A stretch of DNA of 64,000 nucleotides, from NCBI RefSeq assembly GCF_000281715.2, contig NZ_CP124576.1, forward strand, positions 441,501 to 505,500, read 5' to 3'. A model generated the notes under the pieces. It had not been told where the DNA came from, ran no database searches, and was given only the letters and a program-made list of their open reading frames with translations. This document shows, one piece after another, positions 14,824 to 24,612 of this stretch. Numbering within the stretch: the first letter of the stretch is position 1; each line of letters begins with the position of its first letter. A program made the translations under genes and the position numbers. The stretch is from Sphingobium sp. AP49 (GTDB lineage Bacteria > Pseudomonadota > Alphaproteobacteria > Sphingomonadales > Sphingomonadaceae).

Positions 14824-16697
14824 GTCGCGCCGACGATCGCCGCAACCATGCCGAGGCCCTGCGCAAGCATCATCTGGGGATCGAGTTCGCGCGCCTGAAA
14901 CGGCAGGCCATCGTCATGCTGGCCTCCATTGCCATCGGCGGCCTGTCCTTGCCCAACATCCTTCTGGGCAAGGACAGCATGCTGGCGAGCGGCACCTTTT
15001 ATTGGGCCAGGACCAAGCTCTTGGCCGTCTCGAGCTGGAAGGCGGACACGGGTATCGATGTCCATTATCCCGACCATATCGAGCAAGGCCGATCGGCGCG
15101 CCAGATCATCGCCCATCCCTATTTCCGCCATCATGTCGGACTTGTCTGGTCCTGCATCAAATGGGGCGGCGTGCTGGGCTTTGCTGGCTGGCTTTTGGCG
15201 CTGGTCGCCCTGCGCCATGCGATGGCGCGGCAACGCGAGCGCCTGCTGGCGGATCGCTGGATCGGCGGAACACAGGTGGTGGGCGAGAAGCAGCTGGCAA
15301 GGCTCACCCGCAAGCAAGCCAACGCTCGCGCCCTGTCGATCGGAAAGGTGCCGATTCCCGCACGTCTCGAAACCCGTCACCTGGCAATGATCGGCACGAC
15401 CGGCAGCGGAAAGACCACGGTCTTGCGCCAGCTGCTGGACGGGATCGAAGCGCGCGGCGAAGCCGCCCTGGTCTATGACACCAGCGGCGAGTTCATCGCG
15501 CACTATTATGATCCGGCACGTGGCGACGTGATCCTCAATCCGTTCGACGCTCGCTGCGCCTTCTGGTCGCCCTTTGCCGAAATCGCCCATCCCGCCGATG
15601 CCGACCGCATTGCCCACCAGTTGATCACCGAGACCGGGAAACATGACAGCGACGTGTGGCTCGACACCAGCCGTATCCTGGTCGCCAACATGATACGGGC
15701 CTTGTGGCGGGAGAAGCGGGGCACACTGGCCGACCTGCTCCATGCCCTGAAGAACCGTCCCAAGGATGATCTGAAGCAATGGCTCGCCACCAGTTCATCG
15801 TCCCGCACCTTTGCCGAGGATGCCGACCGGGCAACGGGCAGCGTCCTCTTCATGCTCGCCAAAGCCGCGGACCTGATCCAGTTCCTGCGTGCCGAAGACC
15901 CCAAGGCCAGTCCCTTCGCCTTTCGCACCTTCTTCGAACGGCTCGACCGACATTCCGGCGCGCGGCCCTGGATCTTCGTGCCGCGGAAGGAGAATTATTT
16001 CGAGGCCTCCAAACCGCTGCTCGCCTGCTGGCTGGAATGTGCGGCGAGCGCCGTACTGGGCCTGCCGCCTTCCGACAAGCGGCGCATCTGGTTTGTCCTG
16101 GACGAGCTGGCCGACCTGCCCCGCGTCGACAATCTGGCACGGCTGCTGCCCGAAGGCCGCAAGTTCGGCGCGGCAGTGGTGCTGACCTTCCAGGCGCTGG
16201 GCCAGATGCAGCACCGCTATGGGCCGCAGATCGCGGAGGCCATGCTGGGCTGCTGCAACAGCAAGCTGTTCCTGCAAAGCATCGACAGCGCCACGAGGCA
16301 ATGGGCCAGCCAGACCATCGGCAAGTGCGAGATGGAATTCCGGACCAAGACCGATATGGTAGGGGATGGTGATGAGGGCCACCGCATCAATCTGGGCAGG
16401 ATGCGCGAAGTGCGCCCGGCCGTCCTGGAGAGCGAGCTGCGGCTCGCACGCCATGAGGGCTATCTGTTGCTGCCCGACGGCTTGCCGGTGGCCAGGATCC
16501 GGCTGACCGCCGCTCATATCGCGCGGCGCGGTCCCACGGGCCAGCCACCGCTCGTTGAAGCCGATCCGGCGACCATGCTCTGGGGCAAGGCTGCGCCAGC
16601 GTCGCTGCCGTCACCGGCGCCGCCAGCACCAGCGACGCCATCGCCAGCGGCATCGTCACCGCTCTCCATCCAGCCCGAAAGCCAGGGGCCGGTGTGA
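14820..16697 (+). CDS. traD: Type IV coupling protein (TraD/VirD4 type)
   Basis: Hexameric inner-membrane ATPase (625 residues) that brings the relaxase-DNA complex to the secretion channel. Two N-terminal membrane segments are visible (AIVMLASIAIGGLSLPNILLG and LGFAGWLLALVAL). Walker A is MIGTTGSGKTTVLRQLL at about 190. The TraD-type AAD core follows, with RIWFVLDELADLPR as the Walker B region and VVLTFQALGQMQHRYG after it. The C-terminus is a proline/alanine-rich tail. The stop overlaps the relaxase start. Confidence 0.95.
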   Translation: MSRADDRRNHAEALRKHHLGIEFARLKRQAIVMLASIAIGGLSLPNILLGKDSMLASGTFYWARTKLLAVSSWKADTGIDVHYPDHIEQGRSARQIIAHPYFRHHVGLVWSCIKWGGVLGFAGWLLALVALRHAMARQRERLLADRWIGGTQVVGEKQLARLTRKQANARALSIGKVPIPARLETRHLAMIGTTGSGKTTVLRQLLDGIEARGEAALVYDTSGEFIAHYYDPARGDVILNPFDARCAFWSPFAEIAHPADADRIAHQLITETGKHDSDVWLDTSRILVANMIRALWREKRGTLADLLHALKNRPKDDLKQWLATSSSSRTFAEDADRATGSVLFMLAKAADLIQFLRAEDPKASPFAFRTFFERLDRHSGARPWIFVPRKENYFEASKPLLACWLECAASAVLGLPPSDKRRIWFVLDELADLPRVDNLARLLPEGRKFGAAVVLTFQALGQMQHRYGPQIAEAMLGCCNSKLFLQSIDSATRQWASQTIGKCEMEFRTKTDMVGDGDEGHRINLGRMREVRPAVLESELRLARHEGYLLLPDGLPVARIRLTAAHIARRGPTGQPPLVEADPATMLWGKAAPASLPSPAPPAPATPSPAASSPLSIQPESQGPV

Positions 16698-19459
16698 TGG
16701 TGGCATCGGTATCGGCATTGACCAGTTCTGCGCAGGCCAGCAGCTATTATGAGGCCGACGACTATTATGCCCAGGGCGGATTATCCCCCTCCCTTTGGCA
16801 GGGACAGGGCGCTCAAGCGCTCGGCCTGTCTGGCGAGGTGGATCGCGACCAGTTTCGTGCCTTGCTGGATGGAAGGATCGGCGATCAGCAGCTTGGCACT
16901 TATCGAGGTGGTGCGCTTGAGCATCGTCCCGGCTGGGATGTAACCTTGAGCGCGCCCAAGTCGGTATCGATCATGGCCGAGGTGGCAGGTGACCGGCGCC
17001 TGATCGAGGCGCATCGTCAAGCCGTGAAAACGGCGATGGCCCATGTCGAACGCCATATGGCGGCCACCCGTGTCCGCGATGGCGGCACCGTTGCGCGCGC
17101 GGCGACCGACAATCTGGTCATTGCCAGCTTTCAGCATGGTACCAGCCGCGCCCAGGACCCGCAGCTTCATACCCACAATGTCATCATGAACGCCACGCAG
17201 GGTGAGGAAGGTGGCTGGCGCAGCCTCGAACCACGCGCGCTCTACCAGCTGCAAAAGCAGATCGGCGCGATCTACCGGCAGGAACTGGCTTTGAAGGTGC
17301 GGGAATTGGGCTATGAGATCGATGCAGGCAAGGAATCCCTGTTCGAGATCAGACACGTGCCGGCCGGCGTCATTGACGCGTTCAGCACCCGGAGCGCCCA
17401 GATCGAGGCAGCGCTTGTCGAACGGGGGACATCTCGTGATGCCGCCAGCGCTCTGGAGAAGCAGGTTGCCGCGCTCGACACGCGCGAAGCCAAGGTCGCC
17501 GCCGATCAGGTGGGACTTGTTGCGCAATGGCGCGAGACGGCAGCCAGAGCCGGATTCGGGCCGGAGGCACGGTCGATGATGGTAAGAGAAGCCCAGGCCC
17601 GAGCGGCCGATCCTTGCCATCGCGCAAGAATGGCATTTCAGGGTGAGACCGCCGCAGCCCGTGCGGTTGCCCACGCCGCCGAAAAGCTGGGCGAGCGACA
17701 GTCGCTATTCTCGGCGGCCGCCTTGAGACAGGAAGCTGGACGGATCGGACTGGGTCGGATCGGCTACGAGCACATCGGCGCCGCGATCGATACGGCCATG
17801 CAGCAGGGCGACTTGCTGGAGCGCATCTTTATCGACCGGCGCGGCGCCACGTTTGCCGGATTCACTACCCGGCAGAATGTAGAGACCGAAGCCAGGATGC
17901 TGCGGATCGAGGCGGACGGCCGCGGCGCGCTGGCCCCCATCGCATCCCCTCTTGCTGCCGCCAAGGCGGTAGCGGCCGCAGCAGCGCAGGCCGAACGCGC
18001 GGGTCATAGCTGGAATTCCGATCAGCGCTCTGCCACCCAGCAGCTCCTGACCAGTCGCAACCGGATCACGGCTGTTCAGGGCTATGCCGGCACGGCCAAG
18101 ACCACGACCGTGCTGGCGACCTTTGCCCGTGAGGCTCAGGCACGCGGTGTGTCCGTCACCGCTCTTGCTCCCACGGCGTCAGCGGCGATGACGTTAGGGG
18201 CGGCGCTGGGCACAAATGGCGATACCGTGGCGCGACACCTGCTATCGCCAGAGCGTGGAGGACCTGGTCGCCCTGCCGCGTGGATCGTCGACGAGGCATC
18301 CCTGTTGTCCGCGCGCGACACGGCGAGACTGTTCGAACTGGCCGCAAAGCATGATGTCCGCATTCTGCTTGTCGGGGACGTGAAGCAGCTGGGTTCAGTC
18401 GAGGCGGGCGCGGCCTTTGCCCAGTTACAGGGCGCTGGCATGGAAACCGCCAGGCTGACCGAAATCGTGCGACAGATCAATGGCGCCACCAAAGAAGCGG
18501 TGCTGGCATCGGTCGAGGGGGATGCCAGGAAAGCCATGGCCGCGCTGGATCGAGGTGGTGGGCAGGTAATCGAGGGCGCGGACCGGATGGAGCGGTTCGC
18601 TGCCATAGCCCGGCGATATGCGGCGCTCGACAAGGCAGGGCGTGCCCGCACCATCATCATCGAACCATCGCGCGAAGGGCGCGATGCGCTGACTGCCGAC
18701 ATTCGCGCCGCCCTCGCTCGATCGGAGATATTGACCGGTTCCGCCGTCGCCGTGGAAAGTCTCGCCAACAAGGGACTGACTCGAGCCGATGCGCGCGATC
18801 CGCTGAGCTACGACAAGGGCGACGTCGTCCGCTTCACCCGTGACTATGCCGAAAAGGGAGTGGCACGTGGAGAGGCCTATCGCGTCGAGAGCATCGATCC
18901 GGCCAGGGCTGCCATCGCGCTCAGGGCCCAAGATGGTCGCGAGGTCGACTGGCGCCTGCGGCAATGGGGGGCTGGCCATTCCCAGGTCTTCTTAGCCCAG
19001 CCGATCGAAATCAGGGCCGGCGATGCCATCCGGTTCACCCGAAATGACCGCGAGACCGGCCGGGTCAACGGCGCGCGGGCGCATGTGCTTGCAGTTGATC
19101 GGGAGGCCCGCACTGCCACGGTCCGGACCGACCGAGGCAAAACCGGGACGCTCCATCTCGATTCCGCCCGCGACCGCCATATTGCCCATGCCTATGTCGA
19201 TACCGCCTTCGCCGCGCAGGGACGGACCGCCGATCATGTCATCATCCATGTCGATAGCAGAGCAACCAATCTGGTCGATCAGAAGTCCTTTTACGTGGGA
19301 ATCTCCCGCGCAAAACTGTCCGCGACCATCTACACCAATGATCGCGACAGGCTGGTGGCTGCGATCAACGAGCGGGCAGGCCAGGTGCAGACCGCGCTAT
19401 CTCAGGCCAAGGTCCCGGCGCTCGCTGCTGGCGCCATGAAAGGCGCTGGTCTGGGGTGA
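16697..19459 (+). CDS. traI: MOBF conjugative relaxase/helicase (TraI/TrwC type)
   Basis: Bifunctional enzyme (920 residues) that nicks oriT and unwinds the transferred strand. Tyrosines at 17-18 (SSYYEADDYYAQGG) are the candidate nucleophiles and the metal-binding histidines appear in DPQLHTHNVIMN at about 157. The helicase half has Walker A GYAGTAKTTTV at about 462, Walker B WIVDEASLL and the C-terminal UvrD-like part ending HAYVDTAFAAQGRTADHVIIH. The start ATG shares a base with the TraD stop. It is somewhat short for TrwC, with no extra C-terminal domain. Last gene of the transfer operon. Confidence 0.95.
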   Translation: MVASVSALTSSAQASSYYEADDYYAQGGLSPSLWQGQGAQALGLSGEVDRDQFRALLDGRIGDQQLGTYRGGALEHRPGWDVTLSAPKSVSIMAEVAGDRRLIEAHRQAVKTAMAHVERHMAATRVRDGGTVARAATDNLVIASFQHGTSRAQDPQLHTHNVIMNATQGEEGGWRSLEPRALYQLQKQIGAIYRQELALKVRELGYEIDAGKESLFEIRHVPAGVIDAFSTRSAQIEAALVERGTSRDAASALEKQVAALDTREAKVAADQVGLVAQWRETAARAGFGPEARSMMVREAQARAADPCHRARMAFQGETAAARAVAHAAEKLGERQSLFSAAALRQEAGRIGLGRIGYEHIGAAIDTAMQQGDLLERIFIDRRGATFAGFTTRQNVETEARMLRIEADGRGALAPIASPLAAAKAVAAAAAQAERAGHSWNSDQRSATQQLLTSRNRITAVQGYAGTAKTTTVLATFAREAQARGVSVTALAPTASAAMTLGAALGTNGDTVARHLLSPERGGPGRPAAWIVDEASLLSARDTARLFELAAKHDVRILLVGDVKQLGSVEAGAAFAQLQGAGMETARLTEIVRQINGATKEAVLASVEGDARKAMAALDRGGGQVIEGADRMERFAAIARRYAALDKAGRARTIIIEPSREGRDALTADIRAALARSEILTGSAVAVESLANKGLTRADARDPLSYDKGDVVRFTRDYAEKGVARGEAYRVESIDPARAAIALRAQDGREVDWRLRQWGAGHSQVFLAQPIEIRAGDAIRFTRNDRETGRVNGARAHVLAVDREARTATVRTDRGKTGTLHLDSARDRHIAHAYVDTAFAAQGRTADHVIIHVDSRATNLVDQKSFYVGISRAKLSATIYTNDRDRLVAAINERAGQVQTALSQAKVPALAAGAMKGAGLG

Positions 19460-19689
19460 GGCCCGGCCTGCATCAGTCACCCTTTCATCTCGCAGATGAA
19501 GGGCGGACGCGGGCAAGCGCTATGGCCCAAGGCTTCCTGTTCTGCGGACCTTGCATTCCCGGTCACTGCGTTCCGGACAGCAACATTGTCGGCTCGCCCC
19601 CCCCGATCCGACAAAGGGGCGCGAGCAGGGTAAGCAGTCACCTGACAAGACTGTCCAGCTTTATGTATATGCTCGGGCTTGGGTGCAGC

Positions 19690-20259
19690 TCAGGATTTGA
19701 GACCATTTGCCATATTGAGATGTCCGGTCACGACAGGCACCAGGCTGGATGCGAAATGCTTCAGCGACGCTACCTCGCCCGTTGCTGAATAGGCTTTGAG
19801 GGCATCGAGCATGCCTCGATGGGCCTTGACCTGCGCGTCAATATAGGCGGCATCGAAGTCGGCCCCCTTCTTGCCCTTGAGAGCATTCAGCGTTTCCTGC
19901 TGATCGGGTGTCAGCGCCGGGTTCGGCAGGATAGAGGGAGAGGCGCTGCGGGCAGCATCAGCCAGTTTCGCGCTGGAGTCGCCATGCGCCTTGATCATCG
20001 AGGCGGCGAACTTCTTCACCGACGCTGACTGGCTATTGGTCTCGGCCAGCTTGGAGCTCTCGATCTCGAAGGCGTCGCTTGCAGCCGCGACATTGGCAAA
20101 TTGCTGTCCTTGCGTCTCTGCGACAGGCGCCTGCGCCGCGTTGGCGCTGTTGTACGCCATCGCGCCATTTTCACCGGACATGGTGTCGGCCTTCTTGCCA
20201 CATCCGCCAAGCGTCAGGGCCGCCAAGGAAATTGCCACGATTGTGAGCTGCGTCTTCAT
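19690..20259 (-). CDS. DUF4142 lipoprotein, second copy
   Basis: Lipoprotein of 189 residues: signal peptide with lipobox LTLGGCG, then the DUF4142 domain (QQFANVAAASDAFEIESSKLAETNS, SVKKFAASMIKAHGDSSAKL, ALTPDQQETLNALKG, FDAAYIDAQVKAHRGML). It shares domain order and several motifs with the copy at 6295. The start is the ATG at 20259. An EcfG-like promoter lies upstream, back to back with one for the DUF3597 gene. It is the first gene of the large stress island after the relaxase. Confidence 0.93.
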   Translation of the reverse strand: MKTQLTIVAISLAALTLGGCGKKADTMSGENGAMAYNSANAAQAPVAETQGQQFANVAAASDAFEIESSKLAETNSQSASVKKFAASMIKAHGDSSAKLADAARSASPSILPNPALTPDQQETLNALKGKKGADFDAAYIDAQVKAHRGMLDALKAYSATGEVASLKHFASSLVPVVTGHLNMANGLKS

Positions 20260-20294
20260 CGATCGTCTCCGGGATTGGTCTGTGTTGGCGCTTC

Positions 20295-20319
20295 AACCCG
20301 TGGCTCTCAAGCGCGTTCC
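20295..20319 (-). promoter_or_regulatory. EcfG-like promoter for DUF4142 copy 2
   Basis: Minus strand GGAAC, 16 bases, GGTT: full -35 match and one mismatch in the -10. It lies 36 bases upstream of the ATG. Confidence 0.55.
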
Positions 20320-20322
20320 GCT

Positions 20323-20347
20323 GGAGCCTTCTTTGTCGCTCGTCGTT
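20323..20347 (+). promoter_or_regulatory. EcfG-like promoter for the DUF3597 gene
   Basis: GGAGC, 16 bases, CGTT(TG): one mismatch in the -35, full -10. It starts only four bases from the divergent EcfG-like site of the DUF4142 gene, so the two could be switched on together. Confidence 0.5.
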
Positions 20348-20383
20348 TGAGGATGGTTCAATCGAAATTTTGGAGGACGCGAT

Positions 20384-20821
20384 ATGGGCATCTTCAGCAA
20401 GATCAGGGACAAGATTTTCGGACATGCTGACGCGAAGGGGAGCGACAAGACTGCCGCCAACCCGACGAAGAGCAACACACAAGCTCCTGCGCCAACGCCC
20501 GCTGCAGCTCCCACCACCTCGCCGGCAGCCCCGGCGGCGACACCGCAACCAGCTTCCTCCGTCGAGGTCGATGTCGGCACGGTCCTCTCGGCAATGGCTC
20601 AAGCCAAGGGAGGCGGGGGAAATTATGAAAGCTCGATCGTCGACCTTTTGAAGCTGCTCGACCTTGATTCCAGCCTGACGGCCCGCAAGGAGCTGGCAGA
20701 CGAGCTTGGCGTGCGGGAAGGCGCAGATGGCAGCGCGGAGCAGAATATCGCGCTTCACAAGGCGGTCATGTCAAAACTGGCTGAAAATGGCGGTCTCGTT
20801 CCGGAAAGTTTGCGTCACTGA
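20384..20821 (+). CDS. DUF3597 domain protein
   Basis: Protein of 145 residues: MGIFSKIRDKIFGHADAK at the start, then a proline/alanine-rich linker (about 25-60) and a C-terminal helical domain (SSIVDLLKLLDLDSSLTARKELADELG, LHKAVMSKLAENGGLVPESL), matching DUF3597, whose structure is known but not its function. GGAG precedes the ATG. It is followed by a strong bidirectional terminator shared with the SDR gene. Confidence 0.9.
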   Translation: MGIFSKIRDKIFGHADAKGSDKTAANPTKSNTQAPAPTPAAAPTTSPAAPAATPQPASSVEVDVGTVLSAMAQAKGGGGNYESSIVDLLKLLDLDSSLTARKELADELGVREGADGSAEQNIALHKAVMSKLAENGGLVPESLRH

Positions 20822-20887
20822 GAATATTCGCGAAGGTCGGGTACGCAAAATCGATTGCGGCGGCATCCTCTCCAGATATTTGTCACG

Positions 20888-20919
20888 ATAACGGCTCCGC
20901 AGTGATGCGGAGCCGTTAT
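20888..20919. terminator. Bidirectional terminator
   Basis: Perfect 14-bp stem ATAACGGCTCCGCA (20888-20901) / TGCGGAGCCGTTAT (20906-20919) with a GTGA loop, between the convergent DUF3597 and SDR genes. Confidence 0.8.
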
Positions 20920-20924
20920 TTGCA

Positions 20925-21818
20925 TCACGCGATACCGGCGCCCCCGGTGACGCCATAGACTTCGCCGGTGATATAGCTGCCCTCCTGCGAGGCCAGCAGC
21001 ACATACACAGGAGCGATTTCGACCGGCTGGCCAGGACGACCGAACTGGCTCTGCTCCCCGAACTTTTTGACCTTTTCCTGCGGCTGCCCCCCGCTGGGTT
21101 GCAACACGGTCCAGAATGGGCCGGGCGCGACCACATTGGCCCGGACACCCTTCTCGATCAGTTGTTTTGCAAGCGCCTTGGTATAGGCGACAATGCCTGC
21201 TTTGGTCGTGGCATAGTCCAGAAGAATAGCCGACGGCTCATAGGCCTGCACCGATGCGGTGGTGATCACGGATGCGCCAGCTGGAAGATGGGGAACCGCC
21301 GCCTGCGTAATCCAGTGCATGGCATAGAGATTGGTCTTGAGCGTGCGATCAAAATCTTCCGAGCTCACGGCCGTGACGTCATCGCGATATTGTTGATGGC
21401 CAGCATTGATGACGAGGATGTCGATCCCGCCGAGGCCGGAAAGCGTCTCATCGACAAGCTTGTGGCACCAGCACTCGTCGGTGATGTCGCCCGGTAGCGC
21501 GACGGCCTTGCGCCCCTCTCGCTCGATCAGCTCGATCACTTCTCTTGCGTCAGCTTCCTCGCTCGGAAGATAGGAGATGGCGACATCGGCGCCCTCTCGC
21601 GCAAAGGCGATGGCCGCAGCCCGCCCGATGCCGCTATCGCCACCGGTAACGAGCGCCTTGCGGCCGCTGAGCTTTCCTGAACCGACATAGCTGTCCTCGC
21701 CATGATCAGGTTCGGGATCCATGTTCGCGGCGATGCCCGGAGCAGGTTGCGGTTGCTCGGGGAATGGCGGCCTGGGATATTGCGTGCGTGGATCCTGCAT
21801 GGTGAGACGCTCTGCCAT
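20925..21818 (-). CDS. SDR family oxidoreductase, general-stress type
   Basis: NAD(P)-dependent short-chain dehydrogenase of 297 residues, of the class with a long N-terminal extension ([42 protein letters not shown]) known from bacterial general-stress proteins. The Rossmann motif is TGGDSGIG, the catalytic residues are Ser in [11 protein letters not shown] and Tyr-x-x-x-Lys in YATTKAG, and NAG appears as VINAGHQQ. The start is set at [10 protein letters not shown] (21818) because AAGGAG precedes it and an upstream in-frame ATG would overlap the promoter. Its substrate cannot be read from sequence. Confidence 0.93.
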   Translation of the reverse strand: MAERLTMQDPRTQYPRPPFPEQPQPAPGIAANMDPEPDHGEDSYVGSGKLSGRKALVTGGDSGIGRAAAIAFAREGADVAISYLPSEEADAREVIELIEREGRKAVALPGDITDECWCHKLVDETLSGLGGIDILVINAGHQQYRDDVTAVSSEDFDRTLKTNLYAMHWITQAAVPHLPAGASVITTASVQAYEPSAILLDYATTKAGIVAYTKALAKQLIEKGVRANVVAPGPFWTVLQPSGGQPQEKVKKFGEQSQFGRPGQPVEIAPVYVLLASQEGSYITGEVYGVTGGAGIA

Positions 21819-22186
21819 GTTCGCTCCTTGCTGAGTGCTATGATGGACATTGTCCGGTTCGCCTTTTGAGGCGACAGGGCAATTTACGAGCCGTCCCGGC
21901 ATCTGGTTCCAATGATCAGGTTGCGTCGATCAGTTTGACGGAGCGCCAGATGAGGGCAGCGGTCGACCTGCTGCCGGGGCGCCATTGCATCACCAGCTGT
22001 CGCGACAAGCGCACAGGATATTGAGCTGTCATGGCGACGGGTCGGGCGGTTCTGAGTTTGAGGCCGCGCTCCGCATCCTGATGCGTTGCAGAGGATGGAA
22101 GTCCGGGTGGCGTTGAAAAGAGCTTAATTCGCATCAACTTTGACGGCATCCATGGCACTGAACTGCGTCACGGGAATTGCACCGAC
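21819..22186. other. Intergenic region between SDR and FAD protein
   Basis: About 370 bases between divergent genes. The left third holds the EcfG-like promoter of the SDR gene. I see no gene, and no clear EcfG site for the FAD protein on the right side. Confidence 0.5.
21885..21910 (-). promoter_or_regulatory. EcfG-like promoter for the SDR gene
   Basis: Minus strand GGAAC, 17 bases, CGTA: full -35 match, last base of the -10 differs. About 65 bases upstream of the chosen start. Confidence 0.55.
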
Positions 22187-23878
22187 ATGGCTACCGCAAT
22201 TGCTTTCGTCGGCGCAGGTCCGACTACCATCTATACCTTGAACCAGCTGATCGATTCCCTTGGCAATTTTACTGGCCGGCCTGACGCCAATATCTCCATC
22301 TTTGAGGCCCAATCCCAGCCAGGTCTTGGCACCCCATATCGACCAGGCTGGAACGACCCTGCGATGCTGTCCAACATTGCGAGTGTCGAAATTCCCCCTC
22401 TGGCTGAGACATTAATCGATTGGCTCGGCCGCCAGGATGACGACCGGCTTCGCGCGCTCGGCATCGATCCATCGGGCGTCGACGAAAGAACCTTCTATCC
22501 TCGGCTAGCGCTCGGCCGGTTTTTTCTCGACCAGTTCACCCAACTGGTCGAGCGCGCCCGAGCGAAGGGAATCGATGTCAATGTCCGCGCACGAACGAAA
22601 GTGGTCGACATTGAAGCGGTCGGAGATGGCCTGAAGCTGACTGTCGCGTCCGCCCGCCTGCCCCGGTCAGAGGAATGGTTCGACTATGTCGTGCTGGCGA
22701 CCGGGCATCAGTGGCCCGAAGAGCCCGAAGTGCGGCCCGGCTATTATCTGAGCCCATGGCCGGCAAGCGCGCTCCAGCGGATTGCCGCCACGAAGGTTGG
22801 TCTGCGGGGAAGCTCGCTGACAGCAATCGATGCCGTGGTGGCTCTGGCCGTCGCCCATGGCCAGTTCGAAGGCCATGAAGGCGAGGCTCTGACATATCGG
22901 TCAAAGGCCGACGGCGACGCGCTTCAATTGACGATGATGTCGCGCAAGGGGCTGCTTCCGGAGGCTGATTTCTATCATCCCATCCCCTACACACCGCTTG
23001 CGATCTGCACGCAGGCAGCGGTCATTCATCTGATCGAGGATGGAGAAGGCGATATTCTTCATCGAGCCTATGCGCTTTTCCGGCAGGAGCTGGAGGAGGC
23101 TGACCCGGATTATGCGACAGGCATTGCGCTTGCAGACCTCACGCTCGAGCAATTTTCTGATCGCTACTTTGGTGAGCGCGCGGATGTCGATCCGTTCGAA
23201 TGGGCGCAGGCCAACCTCGCCGAAGCCAGGCGCAATTTCGCCAAGGAGATCACCGTTCCATGGCGCTATGCCATCTTGCGCATGCATGAGGTGATGGCGC
23301 TGATCGTCCCGCATCTCGAGGAAGATGAACTTGAGCGGTTTGATCGCTTTCTGAAGCCGATCTTCGTCGACGACTATGCCACGGTACCGCACCTCTCCAT
23401 CGAACGCCTGATCGCTTTGCATCGGGCGGGTATTTTGGATGTGAAGGCCCTGGGCGAAAATTACAGGATCGATAGTCATGGCGCTGATCGTGGTGCGCAT
23501 GTGTTGATCGATGGCGAGGATCATCATTATCCTGTGTTCATCGAAGCGACCGGACAGCGTCCGCTCGATGTTGACGCCTTTCCCTTCCCTACAATGATCG
23601 AGCAGGACATCGTGCAGAACGCTGCCGATACACAAGGCTGCAGCGTCAAAGGCATTGCGATCGACGAGGGCTATCATCCTGTCTCTGATGACCCGGTGAC
23701 CCACCGCCTATACTGTCTGAGCCTGCCTTTCATTCTTGGCCGGCATCCGTTTGTCCAGGGCATCACCAGCTCGCATGAGATGGGTCTGGTGGTCGGCGCC
23801 GAACTGGCTGCCGCCATCGCGACGCGGGCTTCCCGGACGGCTGTCCGACCCGACCAACAGGCCGGAGCATCGATATGA
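22187..23878 (+). CDS. FAD/NAD(P)-binding protein
   Basis: Flavoprotein-like enzyme of 563 residues. The N-terminus AIAFVGAGPTTIYTLNQL is a dinucleotide-binding Rossmann fold, and YVVLATGHQWPEEPE is the second nucleotide-binding loop seen in NAD_binding_9 proteins. A C-terminal part ends in EATGQRPLDVDAFPFP and HPFVQGITSSHEMGLVVGAELAAAIA. The specific reaction is unknown. Its stop overlaps the DUF1543 start (ATGA), so the two are translationally coupled. Confidence 0.85.
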   Translation: MATAIAFVGAGPTTIYTLNQLIDSLGNFTGRPDANISIFEAQSQPGLGTPYRPGWNDPAMLSNIASVEIPPLAETLIDWLGRQDDDRLRALGIDPSGVDERTFYPRLALGRFFLDQFTQLVERARAKGIDVNVRARTKVVDIEAVGDGLKLTVASARLPRSEEWFDYVVLATGHQWPEEPEVRPGYYLSPWPASALQRIAATKVGLRGSSLTAIDAVVALAVAHGQFEGHEGEALTYRSKADGDALQLTMMSRKGLLPEADFYHPIPYTPLAICTQAAVIHLIEDGEGDILHRAYALFRQELEEADPDYATGIALADLTLEQFSDRYFGERADVDPFEWAQANLAEARRNFAKEITVPWRYAILRMHEVMALIVPHLEEDELERFDRFLKPIFVDDYATVPHLSIERLIALHRAGILDVKALGENYRIDSHGADRGAHVLIDGEDHHYPVFIEATGQRPLDVDAFPFPTMIEQDIVQNAADTQGCSVKGIAIDEGYHPVSDDPVTHRLYCLSLPFILGRHPFVQGITSSHEMGLVVGAELAAAIATRASRTAVRPDQQAGASI

Positions 23879-24375
23879 AGCTTTTTGCAATATATGTGGG
23901 CGGCGAGCATCCCAAAGCCCACATCGAAATCCACGATATGCGGTTCGTCGTGGCCGATACGATCAAGGACACCTATGCCGCATTGCGGGAGCAATGGTGG
24001 GGAACACCAGGCACGCTTCACATCGATTGCTGGGCCATTATCGATCATGCCGATGGCTATGACGTCACGCTGCGCCCGGAGCGATGGACGGGCGCCGAGA
24101 AATTATATTATGTGAACCTAGGGGGATATGATCCGGCGGAATTCACAGAGCAGCATCGCAACATGTTCGTCGTTGCGACCAGCCTGACGCGAGCGAAGGC
24201 CAAGGCGATCGAAGCAGGGGTGGGCTGGAAGGACGCCCATCGCGACGACATATATGAAGCCGAGCAGGTTTTCGCGCTCGATGCCCTGATAGGGGAACAG
24301 CTCCACAACCATTTGACGCCAAGCATGCCAGCTCGCCCGACACGGTTCACATGCAGCTACAAGCCGCTCAGATAG
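23875..24375 (+). CDS. DUF1543 domain protein
   Basis: Protein of 166 residues with the DUF1543 repeat layout: MKLFAIYVGGEHPKAHIEIHDMRFVVADTIKDTYAALREQWWGTPGTLHIDCW and a second half LYYVNLGGYDPAEFTEQHRNMFVVATSLTRAKAKAIE. The family is of unknown function. It overlaps the FAD protein by four bases and ends before a terminator shared with the convergent csbD gene. Confidence 0.9.
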   Translation: MKLFAIYVGGEHPKAHIEIHDMRFVVADTIKDTYAALREQWWGTPGTLHIDCWAIIDHADGYDVTLRPERWTGAEKLYYVNLGGYDPAEFTEQHRNMFVVATSLTRAKAKAIEAGVGWKDAHRDDIYEAEQVFALDALIGEQLHNHLTPSMPARPTRFTCSYKPLR

Positions 24376-24388
24376 ATGAGCGCCAACG

Positions 24389-24415
24389 AAAAACGCCGCC
24401 CCGTCTGGGGCGGCG
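24389..24415 (-). terminator. Terminator of csbD, also facing DUF1543
   Basis: Nine-bp stem CGCCGCCCC (24394-24402) / GGGGCGGCG (24407-24415). On the minus strand it is followed by TTTTT, so it chiefly ends the csbD transcript. Confidence 0.8.
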
Positions 24416-24435
24416 CATTCTGACCTTGAAGATTG

Positions 24436-24612
24436 TCAATCGCCGGTGCCGGGCTTGTCGGTCTTCGGCGGCTTGCCGTCTTCGATCCGCCCCTCATTGC
24501 GAAGGTCCCGGCCTTCCTGGGCCTTCTTCTGGCTTTCCGGCGATTTGCCGTGCTCGAAAGCTTCTTCCTTCACGTAACCGGCGGCTTCCTTGGCCTTGCC
24601 TTCAATGCTCAT
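24436..24612 (-). CDS. CsbD family stress protein
   Basis: Small hydrophilic protein of 58 residues: MSIEGKAKEAAGYVKEEAFEHGKSPESQKKAQEGRDLRNEGRIEDGK, related to the CsbD family, which in Bacillus and enterobacteria is induced by general stress. The start is set at MSIEGKAKEA (24612); a slightly longer start is possible. Ends in an own terminator. No good EcfG site was found upstream. Confidence 0.85.
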   Translation of the reverse strand: MSIEGKAKEAAGYVKEEAFEHGKSPESQKKAQEGRDLRNEGRIEDGKPPKTDKPGTGD

